Positions 16,387-24,755 of a stretch of 50,132 nt of DNA are shown here, in pieces (within the stretch, counting starts at the first letter, position 1; each line of letters starts with the position of its first letter). The notes under the pieces are model-generated. The model searched no databases and was not told the DNA's origin. It worked only from the letters and a program-made list of their open reading frames with translations. This DNA is from Bacteroidales bacterium. GTDB taxonomy: Bacteria > Bacteroidota > Bacteroidia > Bacteroidales > P3. The translations under genes were made by a program, and so were the position numbers. The stretch is from assembly GCA_017480185.1 (NCBI GenBank), contig JAFVBC010000027.1, positions 1 to 50,132 of the forward strand, read 5' to 3'.

Positions 16387-17802
16387 ATGAACGATCAGAA
16401 AATTAGAGACCTCGAAACTCGTCCTATTGGGCAGTTGCTTTTTACTTATGCTTTGCCGGCGGTTATAACCCAGGTGGTTGCGTCGGTATACAATATTGTT
16501 GACCGTGTATTTCTTGGTCAGTATGTAGGAGCTTTGGCCATTGCTGGCTTGGCCATCACCATGCCAATTATGAACATTATCCATGCCTTAGGCTCGTTGG
16601 TGGGTGTCGGTTCAAGCGCCCGCATGAGTATTGTCCTTGGACGAAAGGATATTCGTTGGGCTGAAAAAATACTTGGCAACAGCATGCTGCTCACCATTTT
16701 CTTCGGCGCATTGTTCCTTACGGGTGGCTATGTGTTTATGGATAGGATTTTGCAGGTGTTTGGCGCTTCGGGCGAAACTATTGACTACGCGCGTGAATAC
16801 ATGCAAATTGTACTGCCAGGCATGTTTTTTACCACTGTGTCGTTTAATCTCACAGGCTTGATGCGAGCCTCGGGCTATCCTACAAAAAGCATGTGGATTA
16901 TGGCTGGTGGAGCCATTCTTAACATTGCACTTGATGCTCTTTTCATCAGTATCATGGGTTGGGGTATTGCCGGCGCAGCGTGGGCTACCACCATCTCAAT
17001 GGTTGCTACTTCGGTTGTAGCTGCGGTGCACTTTGTATTGCCAAGTACTTTTATTCGTTTCAAACGCCACGCTTGGTCGCCGAAACTATACATCTTTCGC
17101 AATATTCTACTGATAGGCATGAGCCCTTTTTTGATGAATTTTGCAGCCTCGTTTGTTGTGGCATTACTAAACATGCAGATTATCAAATTTGGAGGCGACC
17201 TTGCTATCGGTGCTAATGGCATTGTCAATACCTATGGTGCCTTTATGGTAATGTTTATTTTGGGTGTGTGTCAAGGTATGCAACCCATTGCAGGCTATAA
17301 TTATGGTGCAGGACATAACCGTCGTTTGCGCGATGTCTATTTGCTTGCTATGAAGTGTACCGTGGCTGTTGGAGTGTTCGGCTCGTTGCTGGCTATGGTC
17401 GTACCTCGCATTATTTTGCGCGCTTTCACCAGTGATGCCGAAATGCTCGACATTGCGGTGCCAGCCATGCGCTATCTTAACGTTATGATGCCTCTGATTG
17501 CGTTCACAATCACCAATTCTCAATTCTTCCAAAGTATTGATAAGCCGTGGATTGCAATTGTAACTTCGCTATCTCGTCAGGTGCTATTCCTCATTCCGTT
17601 GGCTTTTATCGTACCCTCCATTGTCGTGCACTTTGGTGGGTATGGGCTCGATGGTGTTTGGATGGCATGCACTGCAAGCGATGTGCTTGGGGCTATATTG
17701 GCCGCAATTTTGCTCGTGTCGCAACTGAAAGTGTTTCGTCCAGGCTACGTCGCTCCACAAAAGACTCCTGTAAAGGAGGCCACGCCATCAACGTTGGACT
17801 GA
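16387..17802 (+). CDS. MATE family efflux transporter
   Basis: 471 residues from the ATG at 16387; a TTG at 16360 is the only earlier in-frame start. It has twelve predicted membrane segments in two MatE repeats. The first repeat starts PIGQLLFTYALPAVITQVVA and has the family blocks VGLGSS-like VGVGSSARMS and GLMRASGYP. The second has PIAGYNYGAG. It is the Na+- or H+-driven type that exports cationic compounds, dyes or drugs. MurB follows after 29 bp, so the two probably share a transcript, though no functional link is evident. Confidence 0.92.
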   Translation: MNDQKIRDLETRPIGQLLFTYALPAVITQVVASVYNIVDRVFLGQYVGALAIAGLAITMPIMNIIHALGSLVGVGSSARMSIVLGRKDIRWAEKILGNSMLLTIFFGALFLTGGYVFMDRILQVFGASGETIDYAREYMQIVLPGMFFTTVSFNLTGLMRASGYPTKSMWIMAGGAILNIALDALFISIMGWGIAGAAWATTISMVATSVVAAVHFVLPSTFIRFKRHAWSPKLYIFRNILLIGMSPFLMNFAASFVVALLNMQIIKFGGDLAIGANGIVNTYGAFMVMFILGVCQGMQPIAGYNYGAGHNRRLRDVYLLAMKCTVAVGVFGSLLAMVVPRIILRAFTSDAEMLDIAVPAMRYLNVMMPLIAFTITNSQFFQSIDKPWIAIVTSLSRQVLFLIPLAFIVPSIVVHFGGYGLDGVWMACTASDVLGAILAAILLVSQLKVFRPGYVAPQKTPVKEATPSTLD

Positions 17803-17831
17803 CGTGTCAGGGCTATAAATAGTTGAAATGC

Positions 17832-18842
17832 ATGCGTATTGAACATGATGTCTCTTTAAGACAAAAAAATACTTTCGGTATAGAGGCAAAGGCCGAAAGC
17901 CTCGTTTTGTTTGAGCAAAACACCGATGCGGAGATAGAATCACTCTTTCAGCAGGTGCAACACATCCCAACGCTTATTCTCGGTGGTGGTAGTAACGTCG
18001 TCTTTACCAGTGCTACCATTCCCCTCGTATTACAACACAGTGGCCAGAAAATTGAGGTTGCAAAGCGAGATGACAATACCGTTTTAGTAACGGCCGATGC
18101 AGGATGGGATATGGATTGCTTGGTGCAACACTGTATCTCAAACGGTTGGTATGGCCTTGAAAATCTTAGTGCTATACCAGGAACTGTTGGAGCGTCTGTT
18201 GTACAGAACGTTGGTGCTTACGGCGTGGAAGCAAAAGATGTGGTGCATAGTGTTGATGTTGTCGATCTTCAGTGTCGTGAAGTACTGCACATGACAAATG
18301 CCGAGTGCCAGTTTGGATACCGCGATTCTCTATTCAAGCACTTCCCCAATCGTTTCTTTGTTCTTAGAGTCGCTTTTCTTCTTTCAACACATTTCCACCC
18401 CTGTCTCGACTATAAGGCATTGCAAACACGTTTTGAACGGCGAGAAAATTCATCTATTTCAGCTACGGAGATGCGTAGTGAGATATGTAATCTGCGATGG
18501 AGCAAACTTCCTCGGCCAGAAGAAAATGGAAGTGCAGGCAGTTTTTTCAAAAATCCAGTCATCTCAAAAGCCGATTTTGTAGCGTTGGGTAGTCGCTTTG
18601 CCAACATCCCTGGACATGAGGTTGACACAATGGTCAAAGTGCCTGCTGCCTGGCTGATAGAGTATTGCGGATGGAAAGGCCGCTCCATGGGACGAGCCGC
18701 TGTATGGCCCAAGCAACCACTGGTGATTTACAACACTGGCAATTGTTCGGGCAAAGAAGTGCGAGCGTTGGCAGAATCCATTCAGCAAGATGTGTTTAAT
18801 ACTTTTGGAATAGCGTTGCAAACAGAGGCTATGTTTGTATAA
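17832..18842 (+). CDS. murB: UDP-N-acetylenolpyruvoylglucosamine reductase MurB (type I)
   Basis: 336 residues from the ATG at 17832. It reduces enolpyruvyl-UDP-GlcNAc to UDP-MurNAc with NADPH and FAD in the second step of peptidoglycan synthesis. Visible features are the FAD-binding LILGGGSNVVFT, LSAIPGTVGASVVQNVGAYG, the catalytic block FGYRDSLFK, GSAGSFFKNP (proton-donor serine) and a late glutamate in LQTEAMFV. The insertion between YRDS and GSAGSFF matches the longer type I form. A hypothetical gene follows after 23 bp. Confidence 0.95.
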   Translation: MRIEHDVSLRQKNTFGIEAKAESLVLFEQNTDAEIESLFQQVQHIPTLILGGGSNVVFTSATIPLVLQHSGQKIEVAKRDDNTVLVTADAGWDMDCLVQHCISNGWYGLENLSAIPGTVGASVVQNVGAYGVEAKDVVHSVDVVDLQCREVLHMTNAECQFGYRDSLFKHFPNRFFVLRVAFLLSTHFHPCLDYKALQTRFERRENSSISATEMRSEICNLRWSKLPRPEENGSAGSFFKNPVISKADFVALGSRFANIPGHEVDTMVKVPAAWLIEYCGWKGRSMGRAAVWPKQPLVIYNTGNCSGKEVRALAESIQQDVFNTFGIALQTEAMFV

Positions 18843-18865
18843 ATTGCACAATACCATATATTTTA

Positions 18866-19489
18866 ATGCAAAAGAAAACTTCTTTTTCGGCTGCCGATTT
18901 TTGGGCTTGGTTTTGCCAAAACAGCGAACAACTAACTATGTTGAGCGAGTTGACGGACGACGAGCGCGCCTCGTTGCTGCGCCAACTGGACGATAAACTA
19001 AAGGCCTATTGCCCCGGCTTGACTGCCGAGGTGGGAGAGAGTACACCCTCCGGACGCAAACTTGTTTTCTCGGCCGAGGGCGACACCGACCTTTTCCGCT
19101 TTGTGATAGACCTTGTCGACTCTGCGCCAGATGTAGATTGGTGGGAGTTTGTTGCTTTCAAGCAGCCTTTAGGGAAGGGATTAAAAGTTAGATTCGACAA
19201 GTTTTTGTTCGATACACGCCACATGTTTTTCCAGCAGTTGGAGTGTGAAGAAGAGCCCGACATGTTGGGTTTACGCGTAGCAGTGCCTGGTAATGACCCC
19301 GAGGATGATGATTTTCAGGTGGGCGTGTATGTAACAATCGAGGCTCTGATTGGCGAGTTTGTTTGTGCCACCAGACTTGGCTATTTGGAGACTGCCGACC
19401 TCCCCAAAGAGCCTTTCAAGGAAGGATACAAGCCCCTTGACGATTTGCCCGACTTTGTCGAGTGGTTTATTCAGAAGAGCGATGCCTGA
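18866..19489 (+). CDS. Conserved hypothetical protein
   Basis: 207 residues, acidic and cytosolic (no signal peptide or membrane helix), with many Asp and Glu (for example GNDPEDDDFQVGVYV) and tryptophan-rich motifs (FWAWFCQN, DVDWWEFVAFKQ). The fold looks alpha/beta and vaguely like DUF695-type or immunity-like proteins, but I cannot place it. It lies 23 bp after murB in the same direction and is probably the last gene of that transcript. It is convergent with the dCMP deaminase gene. Confidence 0.7.
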   Translation: MQKKTSFSAADFWAWFCQNSEQLTMLSELTDDERASLLRQLDDKLKAYCPGLTAEVGESTPSGRKLVFSAEGDTDLFRFVIDLVDSAPDVDWWEFVAFKQPLGKGLKVRFDKFLFDTRHMFFQQLECEEEPDMLGLRVAVPGNDPEDDDFQVGVYVTIEALIGEFVCATRLGYLETADLPKEPFKEGYKPLDDLPDFVEWFIQKSDA

Positions 19490-19503
19490 CGCAAGGCACG
19501 CTG

Positions 19504-20586
19504 CTACTGATTTTCGTACTGTTGTATTTCGTCGTGGAAGAATTCTATGCTGATGCCAGCTTGGCGAAAAAGAGCTTCACTTTCGGCTCCGGCGTGGTAT
19601 TTGCGCTCACAAACCACGCGCTTTATTCCGCAGTTGATTATGAGCATGGCACAGGTGCGACAAGGTGTCATGCGACAGTAAAGGGTGGCACCATCAAGTG
19701 CTATGCCACGTCGGGCGGCCTGACAAATGGCGTTCTGCTCGGCATGAACGGTGCGCACACAGTGGGTTGACGAATGTCCGTCGGTGTCTATTACTTGACG
19801 AAACAGGTGTCCGACCTCGTCGCAATGTGGCAGGCCCGATGGAGAACCAACATACCCTGTTACCAGCAACTGTTTGTCCTTTACAATCACGCATCCCGAC
19901 CGTCCACGATCGCACGTGGCTCGGGTCGAGACGGTGTTGGCAAGTTGCATGAAATATTCGTCCCACGACGGACGAACGTGATTGCATGATGTTGCCTGAG
20001 AAGTGCCGTCTTCGTCCTTTGCACAGTTCTGCGATTTTATTTTGTCAAGCACCTGCTCTACCTGTTGCTGCAATTGTTCGATGGTTCCGCTATTGTCGAA
20101 GTGAAAGTCGGCGTGGTCGATGCACCATTTCAAATTCTGTTTATTGGGGTCGGTGTTGGTCATTTCGCGCTGTTCGTTGGCAATAAATGTTTCGTATGAC
20201 ACGTGGTCGGTGGCACTGCCACGAAGCACAGCACGGTCATAACGCTCCCGACTGTCGGCATCAACTGCAAAAAGGTGGAAGTTTGGCTTATCGCGCAGAG
20301 CTTCAACCTCACCGGGGGTGCGAATGCTCTCGATAATGCAGTCGGAGTGCGACGCTTGAGCACGAGCATATAGCTGTTCGACAATAAACGACGGCGTGTG
20401 GGTGGCACGCAAGTCGTTGCCCACAAGGGTCATGCTGTCGCGGTTGACGGGTAGGCCGCGGCGCTCAATTTCTTCGGTTATAAACGCACGGACCGAGAAA
20501 TGTTTGAATCCGTGACGCTGCACCAGATGGTCAACGATGGTGCCTTTGCCGGCTCCTAAAGTGCCGGTTATGCCTATGGTAATCAT
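19504..20586 (-). CDS. P-loop kinase-like domain fused to a dCMP deaminase domain
   Basis: 360 residues in two domains. The N-terminal domain (about 1-185) is a dephospho-CoA/adenylate-kinase-like NTPase: Walker A GTLGAGKGT (8-16), then NDLRATHTPSFIVEQLY and a lid-like stretch with CIIESIRTPGEVEAL. The C-terminal domain (about 205-350) is a zinc cytidine deaminase with HAEQNAI (H281, E283) and PCRTC (C309, C312), as in deoxycytidylate deaminases that make dUMP for thymidylate synthesis. The two-domain order resembles the anti-phage deaminase AvcD and yeast-type dCMP deaminases with an N-terminal P-loop. The operon with purE (34-bp gap) favours a housekeeping nucleotide role. Confidence 0.85.
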   Translation of the reverse strand: MITIGITGTLGAGKGTIVDHLVQRHGFKHFSVRAFITEEIERRGLPVNRDSMTLVGNDLRATHTPSFIVEQLYARAQASHSDCIIESIRTPGEVEALRDKPNFHLFAVDADSRERYDRAVLRGSATDHVSYETFIANEQREMTNTDPNKQNLKWCIDHADFHFDNSGTIEQLQQQVEQVLDKIKSQNCAKDEDGTSQATSCNHVRPSWDEYFMQLANTVSTRATCDRGRSGCVIVKDKQLLVTGYVGSPSGLPHCDEVGHLFRQVIDTDGHSSTHCVRTVHAEQNAICQAARRGIALDGATLYCRMTPCRTCAMLIINCGIKRVVCERKYHAGAESEALFRQAGISIEFFHDEIQQYENQ

Positions 20587-20620
20587 GCCTTTGTGGTGTT
20601 GTGGTGGAACTTTCTTGTGG

Positions 20621-21127
20621 TTAGACCTTGAATTTGTAAGGGAGGTTGGCTAACTCGTTATTGGCCTTTACAATCTTTTGCTTCAGCCCTGCTTTATAGG
20701 TCGAAATCTTTTGTGCAAGTTTATCGTCGGCCAAAGCCAGCATTTGTGCAGCAAGTATGGCGGCATTTTGTGCTCCGTTTATGGCCACCGTGGCGACGGG
20801 TATTCCTGGAGGCATCTGCATTATGGCAAATGTGGCATCCAATCCCTCCAGTACACTGCCCTTTATAGGGACACCAATCACAGGCAGTGTAGTCTCGGCG
20901 GCTATAACACCGGGCAAGGCAGCGGCCATACCAGCCCCTGCTATTATGACCCGTATGCCACGATTCTGTGCGTTTTGGGCAAACTCTGATACCTCGCGAG
21001 GTGTGCGATGGGCAGAAAGTGCGTTGATTTCGAAGGGTATTTCCATCTCTTCAAAAAACTGGCAGGCCTTCTCCATAATGGGTAGGTCGCTTGTACTGCC
21101 CATGATGATGCTAACTATGGGTTTCAT
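20621..21127 (-). CDS. purE: N5-carboxyaminoimidazole ribonucleotide mutase PurE
   Basis: 168 residues from the ATG at 21127; the open frame extends further but lacks family homology and crosses the promoter. It moves the carboxyl group of N5-CAIR to give CAIR in de novo purine synthesis and is a cytosolic octamer. Motifs: IIMGSTSDLPIM for phosphate binding, SAHRTP with the catalytic His, and IIAGAGMAAALPGVIAA. First gene of a two-gene unit with the deaminase fusion. Confidence 0.96.
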   Translation of the reverse strand: MKPIVSIIMGSTSDLPIMEKACQFFEEMEIPFEINALSAHRTPREVSEFAQNAQNRGIRVIIAGAGMAAALPGVIAAETTLPVIGVPIKGSVLEGLDATFAIMQMPPGIPVATVAINGAQNAAILAAQMLALADDKLAQKISTYKAGLKQKIVKANNELANLPYKFKV

Positions 21128-21151
21128 CTTGTTGCTTTTTGTTTCGTATTG

Positions 21152-21159
21152 CAAAGGTA
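21152..21159 (-). promoter_or_regulatory. -7 box of the purE operon
   Basis: TACCTTTG on the minus strand, 24 bp before the purE ATG. It also excludes the longer frame. Confidence 0.65.
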
Positions 21160-21212
21160 GTTTTTTTTCAGAAAATGAGTTGCAACGACTATGCATCGCG
21201 GCAACATATAGA

Positions 21213-21342
21213 CACCAAGTAAGGCCAAGTAAGTATCAACAAGGGAGCATGTAGCGATCACAAAGGGCGTTTGAAGTATAAAACAATGTTAAAAGCCTAA
21301 CTTGATACTTAGTTGATACTTAGTTGATCCCTACTTGATACC
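21213..21342. repeat. Intergenic element with 11-bp TTGATACTTAG units
   Basis: The right part (21288-21342) starts GTTAAAAGCCTAAC and then has four tandem 11-bp units of the type TTGATACTTAG. The left part carries AAGTATCAAC in the opposite direction. The first 30 bases of the right part recur exactly, on the other strand, at 36408-36437. It lies between divergent purE and the lamin-tail gene. No ORF. Confidence 0.75.
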
Positions 21343-21463
21343 TTGCGTGTGGGATGAAATGCCCCGTAGGAGGGACGAAATTGCCCCATTTTAGCGCGGT
21401 TTTTGTCGAGAGATGCCCTTTGATGGGCAATATCGTTGTTGTCGGAGGCGTTAAGAGAGGCGA

Positions 21464-22348
21464 ATGAAAAGGTGGTTTTCATACTTTGTAGCACTGGTTG
21501 CACAGGTTGCTGCCGTGGCGCAGAATGGACTTTCGTTTAGTGAGTTGATGTTCCAACCGCGCACAGGTGAGCCCGAATGGGTTGAATTGTACAACGTTTC
21601 GGAGGTTCCTGTGCAATTGTCTGCTTTTGCCTTGGCACGTGTGTATGGCGATTCGGTGGGTAGACTTTATGACTTGCCCGATTATCAGGTTGCTCCTAAG
21701 AGTTTTGTTGTGTTGACGAAGAATCGCGAGGCGGTGCTTGCGGCCTATGAGGTGGCTTGTGCGGAGTGCTTGTTGCAGTGCTCGCAGTTGCCGTCGCTAC
21801 CCAATGCTGGGGCATCTTTGGCGCTGTTAAGTGCTGATAGTATGATTGTTGAACGCCTCGATTATAAGCCATCAATGCACAATAAGATGCTTCGCAACAC
21901 GGCTGGGGTGTCGATTGAACGCAAAAGTTATGTCCGCTCGGTGGCCGAACAATCAAACTGGACGTCGGCTTCTGCAATGGTGGGCTATGCCACCCCGACT
22001 GGCGAAAATTCTCAGCACGAGGCTGATTATGAATCTGATTTTGCCATTAGGCTATCCTCTTCCATAGTATGCCCAAACTCTGATGATGCCGATGGCGTTG
22101 TTGACATGGTTTATGAAAACAGACACGAGGGGGTGATGGCTACGGTTGTTGTATTCGACAGACAGGGTAGGGCTGTGAAAAAATTGGTCGATAATGCTTT
22201 GCTTGGCACGAAGGGGAATTTTGTGTGGGACGGACGTGATGATGCTGGGATAGCCTGTGCTACGGGTAGTTATATCGTGGTTTTTGCGTTGCACGATGGG
22301 TTTGCATGGTCAAAGAAAATAAAAAAGGTTGTGAGGGTGAGGTTCTAA
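21464..22348 (+). CDS. Secreted lamin-tail-domain protein with FlgD-like C-terminus
   Basis: 294 residues. A signal peptide (MKRWFSYFVALVAQVAAVAQ) is followed by a lamin-tail domain whose start is typical: FSELMFQPRTGEPEWVELYN, then SFVVLTKN and SLPNAGASLALL. The C-terminal 80 residues form a FlgD-Ig-like sandwich (VVVFDRQGRAVKKLV, WDGRDDAGIACATGSYIVVF). Such proteins are common extracellular or envelope proteins of Bacteroidota, and their role is not established. It precedes DUF4294 and an NlpC/P60 gene in the same direction. Confidence 0.82.
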   Translation: MKRWFSYFVALVAQVAAVAQNGLSFSELMFQPRTGEPEWVELYNVSEVPVQLSAFALARVYGDSVGRLYDLPDYQVAPKSFVVLTKNREAVLAAYEVACAECLLQCSQLPSLPNAGASLALLSADSMIVERLDYKPSMHNKMLRNTAGVSIERKSYVRSVAEQSNWTSASAMVGYATPTGENSQHEADYESDFAIRLSSSIVCPNSDDADGVVDMVYENRHEGVMATVVVFDRQGRAVKKLVDNALLGTKGNFVWDGRDDAGIACATGSYIVVFALHDGFAWSKKIKKVVRVRF

Positions 22349-22402
22349 ATAGCGCGTTTTGCACGCAATATTCTTGCGCAAGTTGCGTTTTAACGGGGTT
22401 TT

Positions 22403-23056
22403 ATGCTTGTCTTGATACATAATAGGCAGTTCGTTGGTGTGGCGTTGTTGCTTGCGTCATTGCTTTGCTGTGGGGCTATTGCAGCACAGACTAAGGCTGA
22501 TGCCACAACGTCGGTTGTTAACGGGGAGGCGCCCACTCAAGAGCACTACACCTATGGAGTGGTGGTCGATGGCGATACCTTGCCACTGTATTACTTGCGT
22601 GAGGTGAAGATTTACTCGTCGGGCATGCTGCTTACTCCGAGCGAGATACGTCGCAACGCAAAACTGATTAGAAATGTGAAACTGATGTTGCCGTACGCTC
22701 GCGAGGCTCGGTTGCGTCTGGATGCCCTTGAACGTGAGATTGCTACGCTTCCAAAGAAACAACGTAAGGCAGCCATAAAGCAGGCAGAGAGCGATCTGCT
22801 GGCACAGTACAAAGGTGAATTGTCGAACTATACTTTCTCGCAAGGGTTGGTTTTGATTAAACTAATTGACCGCGAGACGAATAGAACGGCGTATAGCATA
22901 GTCGGCGACCTGCGTGGGTCGTTGCGGGCTGGTTTGTATCAAACGTTTGCCAAGTTGTTTGGCTTTAACCTAAAGTCGCAGTTTGACCCCGATAACGACA
23001 AGAAAGACAACTTGATAGACCGTATTGTGGTTTCAATTGACAGGTATCAGTTATGA
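22403..23056 (+). CDS. DUF4294 domain protein, secreted
   Basis: 217 residues with an N-terminal signal peptide (about 1-28, ending near AIAAQ). The mature protein begins with the DUF4294 pattern (VVVDGDTLPLYYLREVKIYS) and continues with basic helices (RRNAKLIRNVKLMLPYAREA, LPKKQRKAAIKQAESDLLAQ). DUF4294 is a Bacteroidota-restricted periplasmic family of unknown function. Its TGA overlaps the ATG of the peptidase gene (ATGA at 23053-23056), so the two are translationally coupled. Confidence 0.85.
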   Translation: MLVLIHNRQFVGVALLLASLLCCGAIAAQTKADATTSVVNGEAPTQEHYTYGVVVDGDTLPLYYLREVKIYSSGMLLTPSEIRRNAKLIRNVKLMLPYAREARLRLDALEREIATLPKKQRKAAIKQAESDLLAQYKGELSNYTFSQGLVLIKLIDRETNRTAYSIVGDLRGSLRAGLYQTFAKLFGFNLKSQFDPDNDKKDNLIDRIVVSIDRYQL

Positions 23057-23634
23057 GGGGATATGTGTTTTTGAAATCGGTTCCTGTTAGGCTTTCGCCA
23101 TCCAATCGTGCCGAGATGGTCAATCAGTTGCTCTATCGCGATGTGGTGGAGGTGGTTGAAGATAATGAAGAATGGACGCTGATTAGAAGTGTGCACGATG
23201 GCTACCAAGGCTGGATAGATAGTAGGCAGATTGTGCGTTTTGAGTCGGCAGCCCAGCTTGCAGAAAGGTTTTTCTTGAATATGCCTTATCTTTGGGGCGG
23301 GCGTGGTGAAGGTGGAATCGACTGTTCGGGACTTGCGCAGGTGTGCTTTGCGGCAATGGGTGTTGCGCTACCTCGCGACGCATCGCAACAGGCTCTGCTT
23401 GGTAAAAGTGTTGATGTGGATAAGGCTGTTGAGGACGATTTGTGCTTTTTCGAAAATGGAGAGGGACGTGTTGTTCATGTGGGCATTTGCAGAGGCGATG
23501 GAACGGTTGTTCACTCGTCGGGGTGGGTGCGCATTGACGGCCTGGACGGCCGTGGCATTTTTGACCGTAATTCGCATGTTTACTCTCACAAATTGCACTC
23601 TGTCAAAAGGTTGACGGAGGTGTGGTGTAAGTAG
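23053..23634 (+). CDS. SH3-NlpC/P60 cysteine peptidase
   Basis: 193 residues. An SH3b-like domain (about 1-65, VPVRLSPSN, GYQGWID) is followed by an NlpC/P60 domain with IDCSGLAQV (nucleophile Cys), VVHVGI (catalytic His) and a downstream His in VVHSSG. This is the architecture of YkfC-type gamma-D-glutamyl-L-diamino-acid endopeptidases that cut peptidoglycan stem peptides. There is no signal peptide, so it may act on recycled muropeptides in the cytosol, as inferred for YkfC. Translationally coupled to DUF4294. Confidence 0.87.
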   Translation: MRGYVFLKSVPVRLSPSNRAEMVNQLLYRDVVEVVEDNEEWTLIRSVHDGYQGWIDSRQIVRFESAAQLAERFFLNMPYLWGGRGEGGIDCSGLAQVCFAAMGVALPRDASQQALLGKSVDVDKAVEDDLCFFENGEGRVVHVGICRGDGTVVHSSGWVRIDGLDGRGIFDRNSHVYSHKLHSVKRLTEVWCK

Positions 23635-23687
23635 CCTCCCAAAAAGTTGTTGAAAAAATAATGGGTTAAGTTAGGCGATACTGCCTA

Positions 23688-24443
23688 TTAAAACACAGAA
23701 AGCAAGAGCGTTGTTAAGCGGCTACGCTCTCTTTTTTTCTTTTTTTCGGTAGCAAACATGCTGCAACCGTTTACTTGAAAGGGTGCGTGCTCATGCAAGT
23801 GCGCTAAAAACTGGGCTAATTGGGTTTCAGAGGCTGCACTTTCTTTGTCCGAAATGGCTTTAAGAAGTTGTTTGTGAGTGAAGTCGGTTGTTGCGAGAGA
23901 ATGGGATAGGAGGCATAGTGCCACGTCGTCGGTTGTGGCGATGGATGTGCGATGATCAAGCAGTGCGATTTGTTGTGTGTCGTTGTTCGCTTTTAATGCC
24001 ATCTCGCATAGCGATGGAAGTTGGGGATGTTTTTCGTAGGTAAATAGTTGTACCAAGTGTGGCATTTGTGGTGCAATTAGTCGGAACGATGCGACCGCCA
24101 TGTCGTCGTTCACAAACATGTATCTGATTGCGTGTCCATTCATTATATTGATATAGTCCTCTGCTTTCAAGTCGTTATCTATAATTATCGGAATTGCTCC
24201 GATTTTCTGCAAACAGAGACATGCCATGCACTCGGCAAAATGGTCTGTTTTGACCAGCGCTACGTATTCGCCGCGCCGAATGGCGTAGTCCAATAGGTTG
24301 CTGCTTGCATTTCGACAGCTTAGGGAAATGTCGGAAAGTGTGACTTCGGTGTGGCTTATGGCATCAACAATATGCACGGCGTCGTACAGACGCTTGTTGG
24401 TGCCGATGGTGTCTACCATGTCAAATACTCTTGTCGCTGTCAT
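23688..24443 (-). CDS. Incomplete AMP-binding (acyl-CoA synthetase-like) protein
   Basis: About 251 residues from the ATG at 24443. The middle resembles the N-terminal lobe of adenylate-forming enzymes (GEYVALVKTDHFAECMACLC, then GAIPIIIDNDLKAEDYINIM). The position where the ATP-binding TSGTTGxPKG loop belongs reads LLSHSLATTDFTHKQLL, and the whole catalytic C-terminal two thirds is absent. It is therefore either a degraded ligase or a non-catalytic derivative. The frame is intact and ends with a basic tail. No partner gene adjoins it. Confidence 0.55.
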   Translation of the reverse strand: MTATRVFDMVDTIGTNKRLYDAVHIVDAISHTEVTLSDISLSCRNASSNLLDYAIRRGEYVALVKTDHFAECMACLCLQKIGAIPIIIDNDLKAEDYINIMNGHAIRYMFVNDDMAVASFRLIAPQMPHLVQLFTYEKHPQLPSLCEMALKANNDTQQIALLDHRTSIATTDDVALCLLSHSLATTDFTHKQLLKAISDKESAASETQLAQFLAHLHEHAPFQVNGCSMFATEKKKKRERSRLTTLLLSVF

Positions 24444-24539
24444 TTGAGGAATGTTTATTTTGATGAAAAACGTCTTTCTCCTATGCAAAACTAATGCTTG
24501 TTTTATCCCACAATGTTGTATTGTTTTGTGTGATGAAAT

Positions 24540-24655
24540 AATGTGATGAAATTCTGGTATTGGTACCTAAATGCCCTATTTTAGGGATGAAATTGGATGT
24601 TTTGTGTTTTATCCCATGATAAAATGTTAAAAAATGTCACCTATTTCATCACATT
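24540..24655. repeat. Inverted repeat with inner hairpins before lysS
   Basis: 13-bp perfect arms AATGTGATGAAAT (24540-24552) and ATTTCATCACATT (24643-24655) flank about 90 bp that contain smaller hairpins (CCCTATTTTAGGG, and TTTTATC with GATAAAA). The motif GATGAAAT also recurs in the spacer at 21352. The rest of the spacer 24444-24755 holds only the lysS promoter. Confidence 0.5.
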
Positions 24656-24714
24656 TTTATGTGGTTTATAGGAACTCTTGTTGGTGTGTGTAGTCTCGTT
24701 TCCCGTAAAAAGTG

Positions 24715-24722
24715 TACCTTTG
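24715..24722 (+). promoter_or_regulatory. -7 box of the lysS operon
   Basis: TACCTTTG, 33 bp before the lysS ATG. Confidence 0.65.
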
Positions 24723-24755
24723 CGTAATAAATAAATTCTGCAATTACTTTTTGAT

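Noticed and set aside
21128..21196. Longer N-terminus of PurE
   Set aside because: The extra 23 residues cross the TACCTTTG promoter and do not belong to the family, which starts at the MKPIVSIIMGS region.
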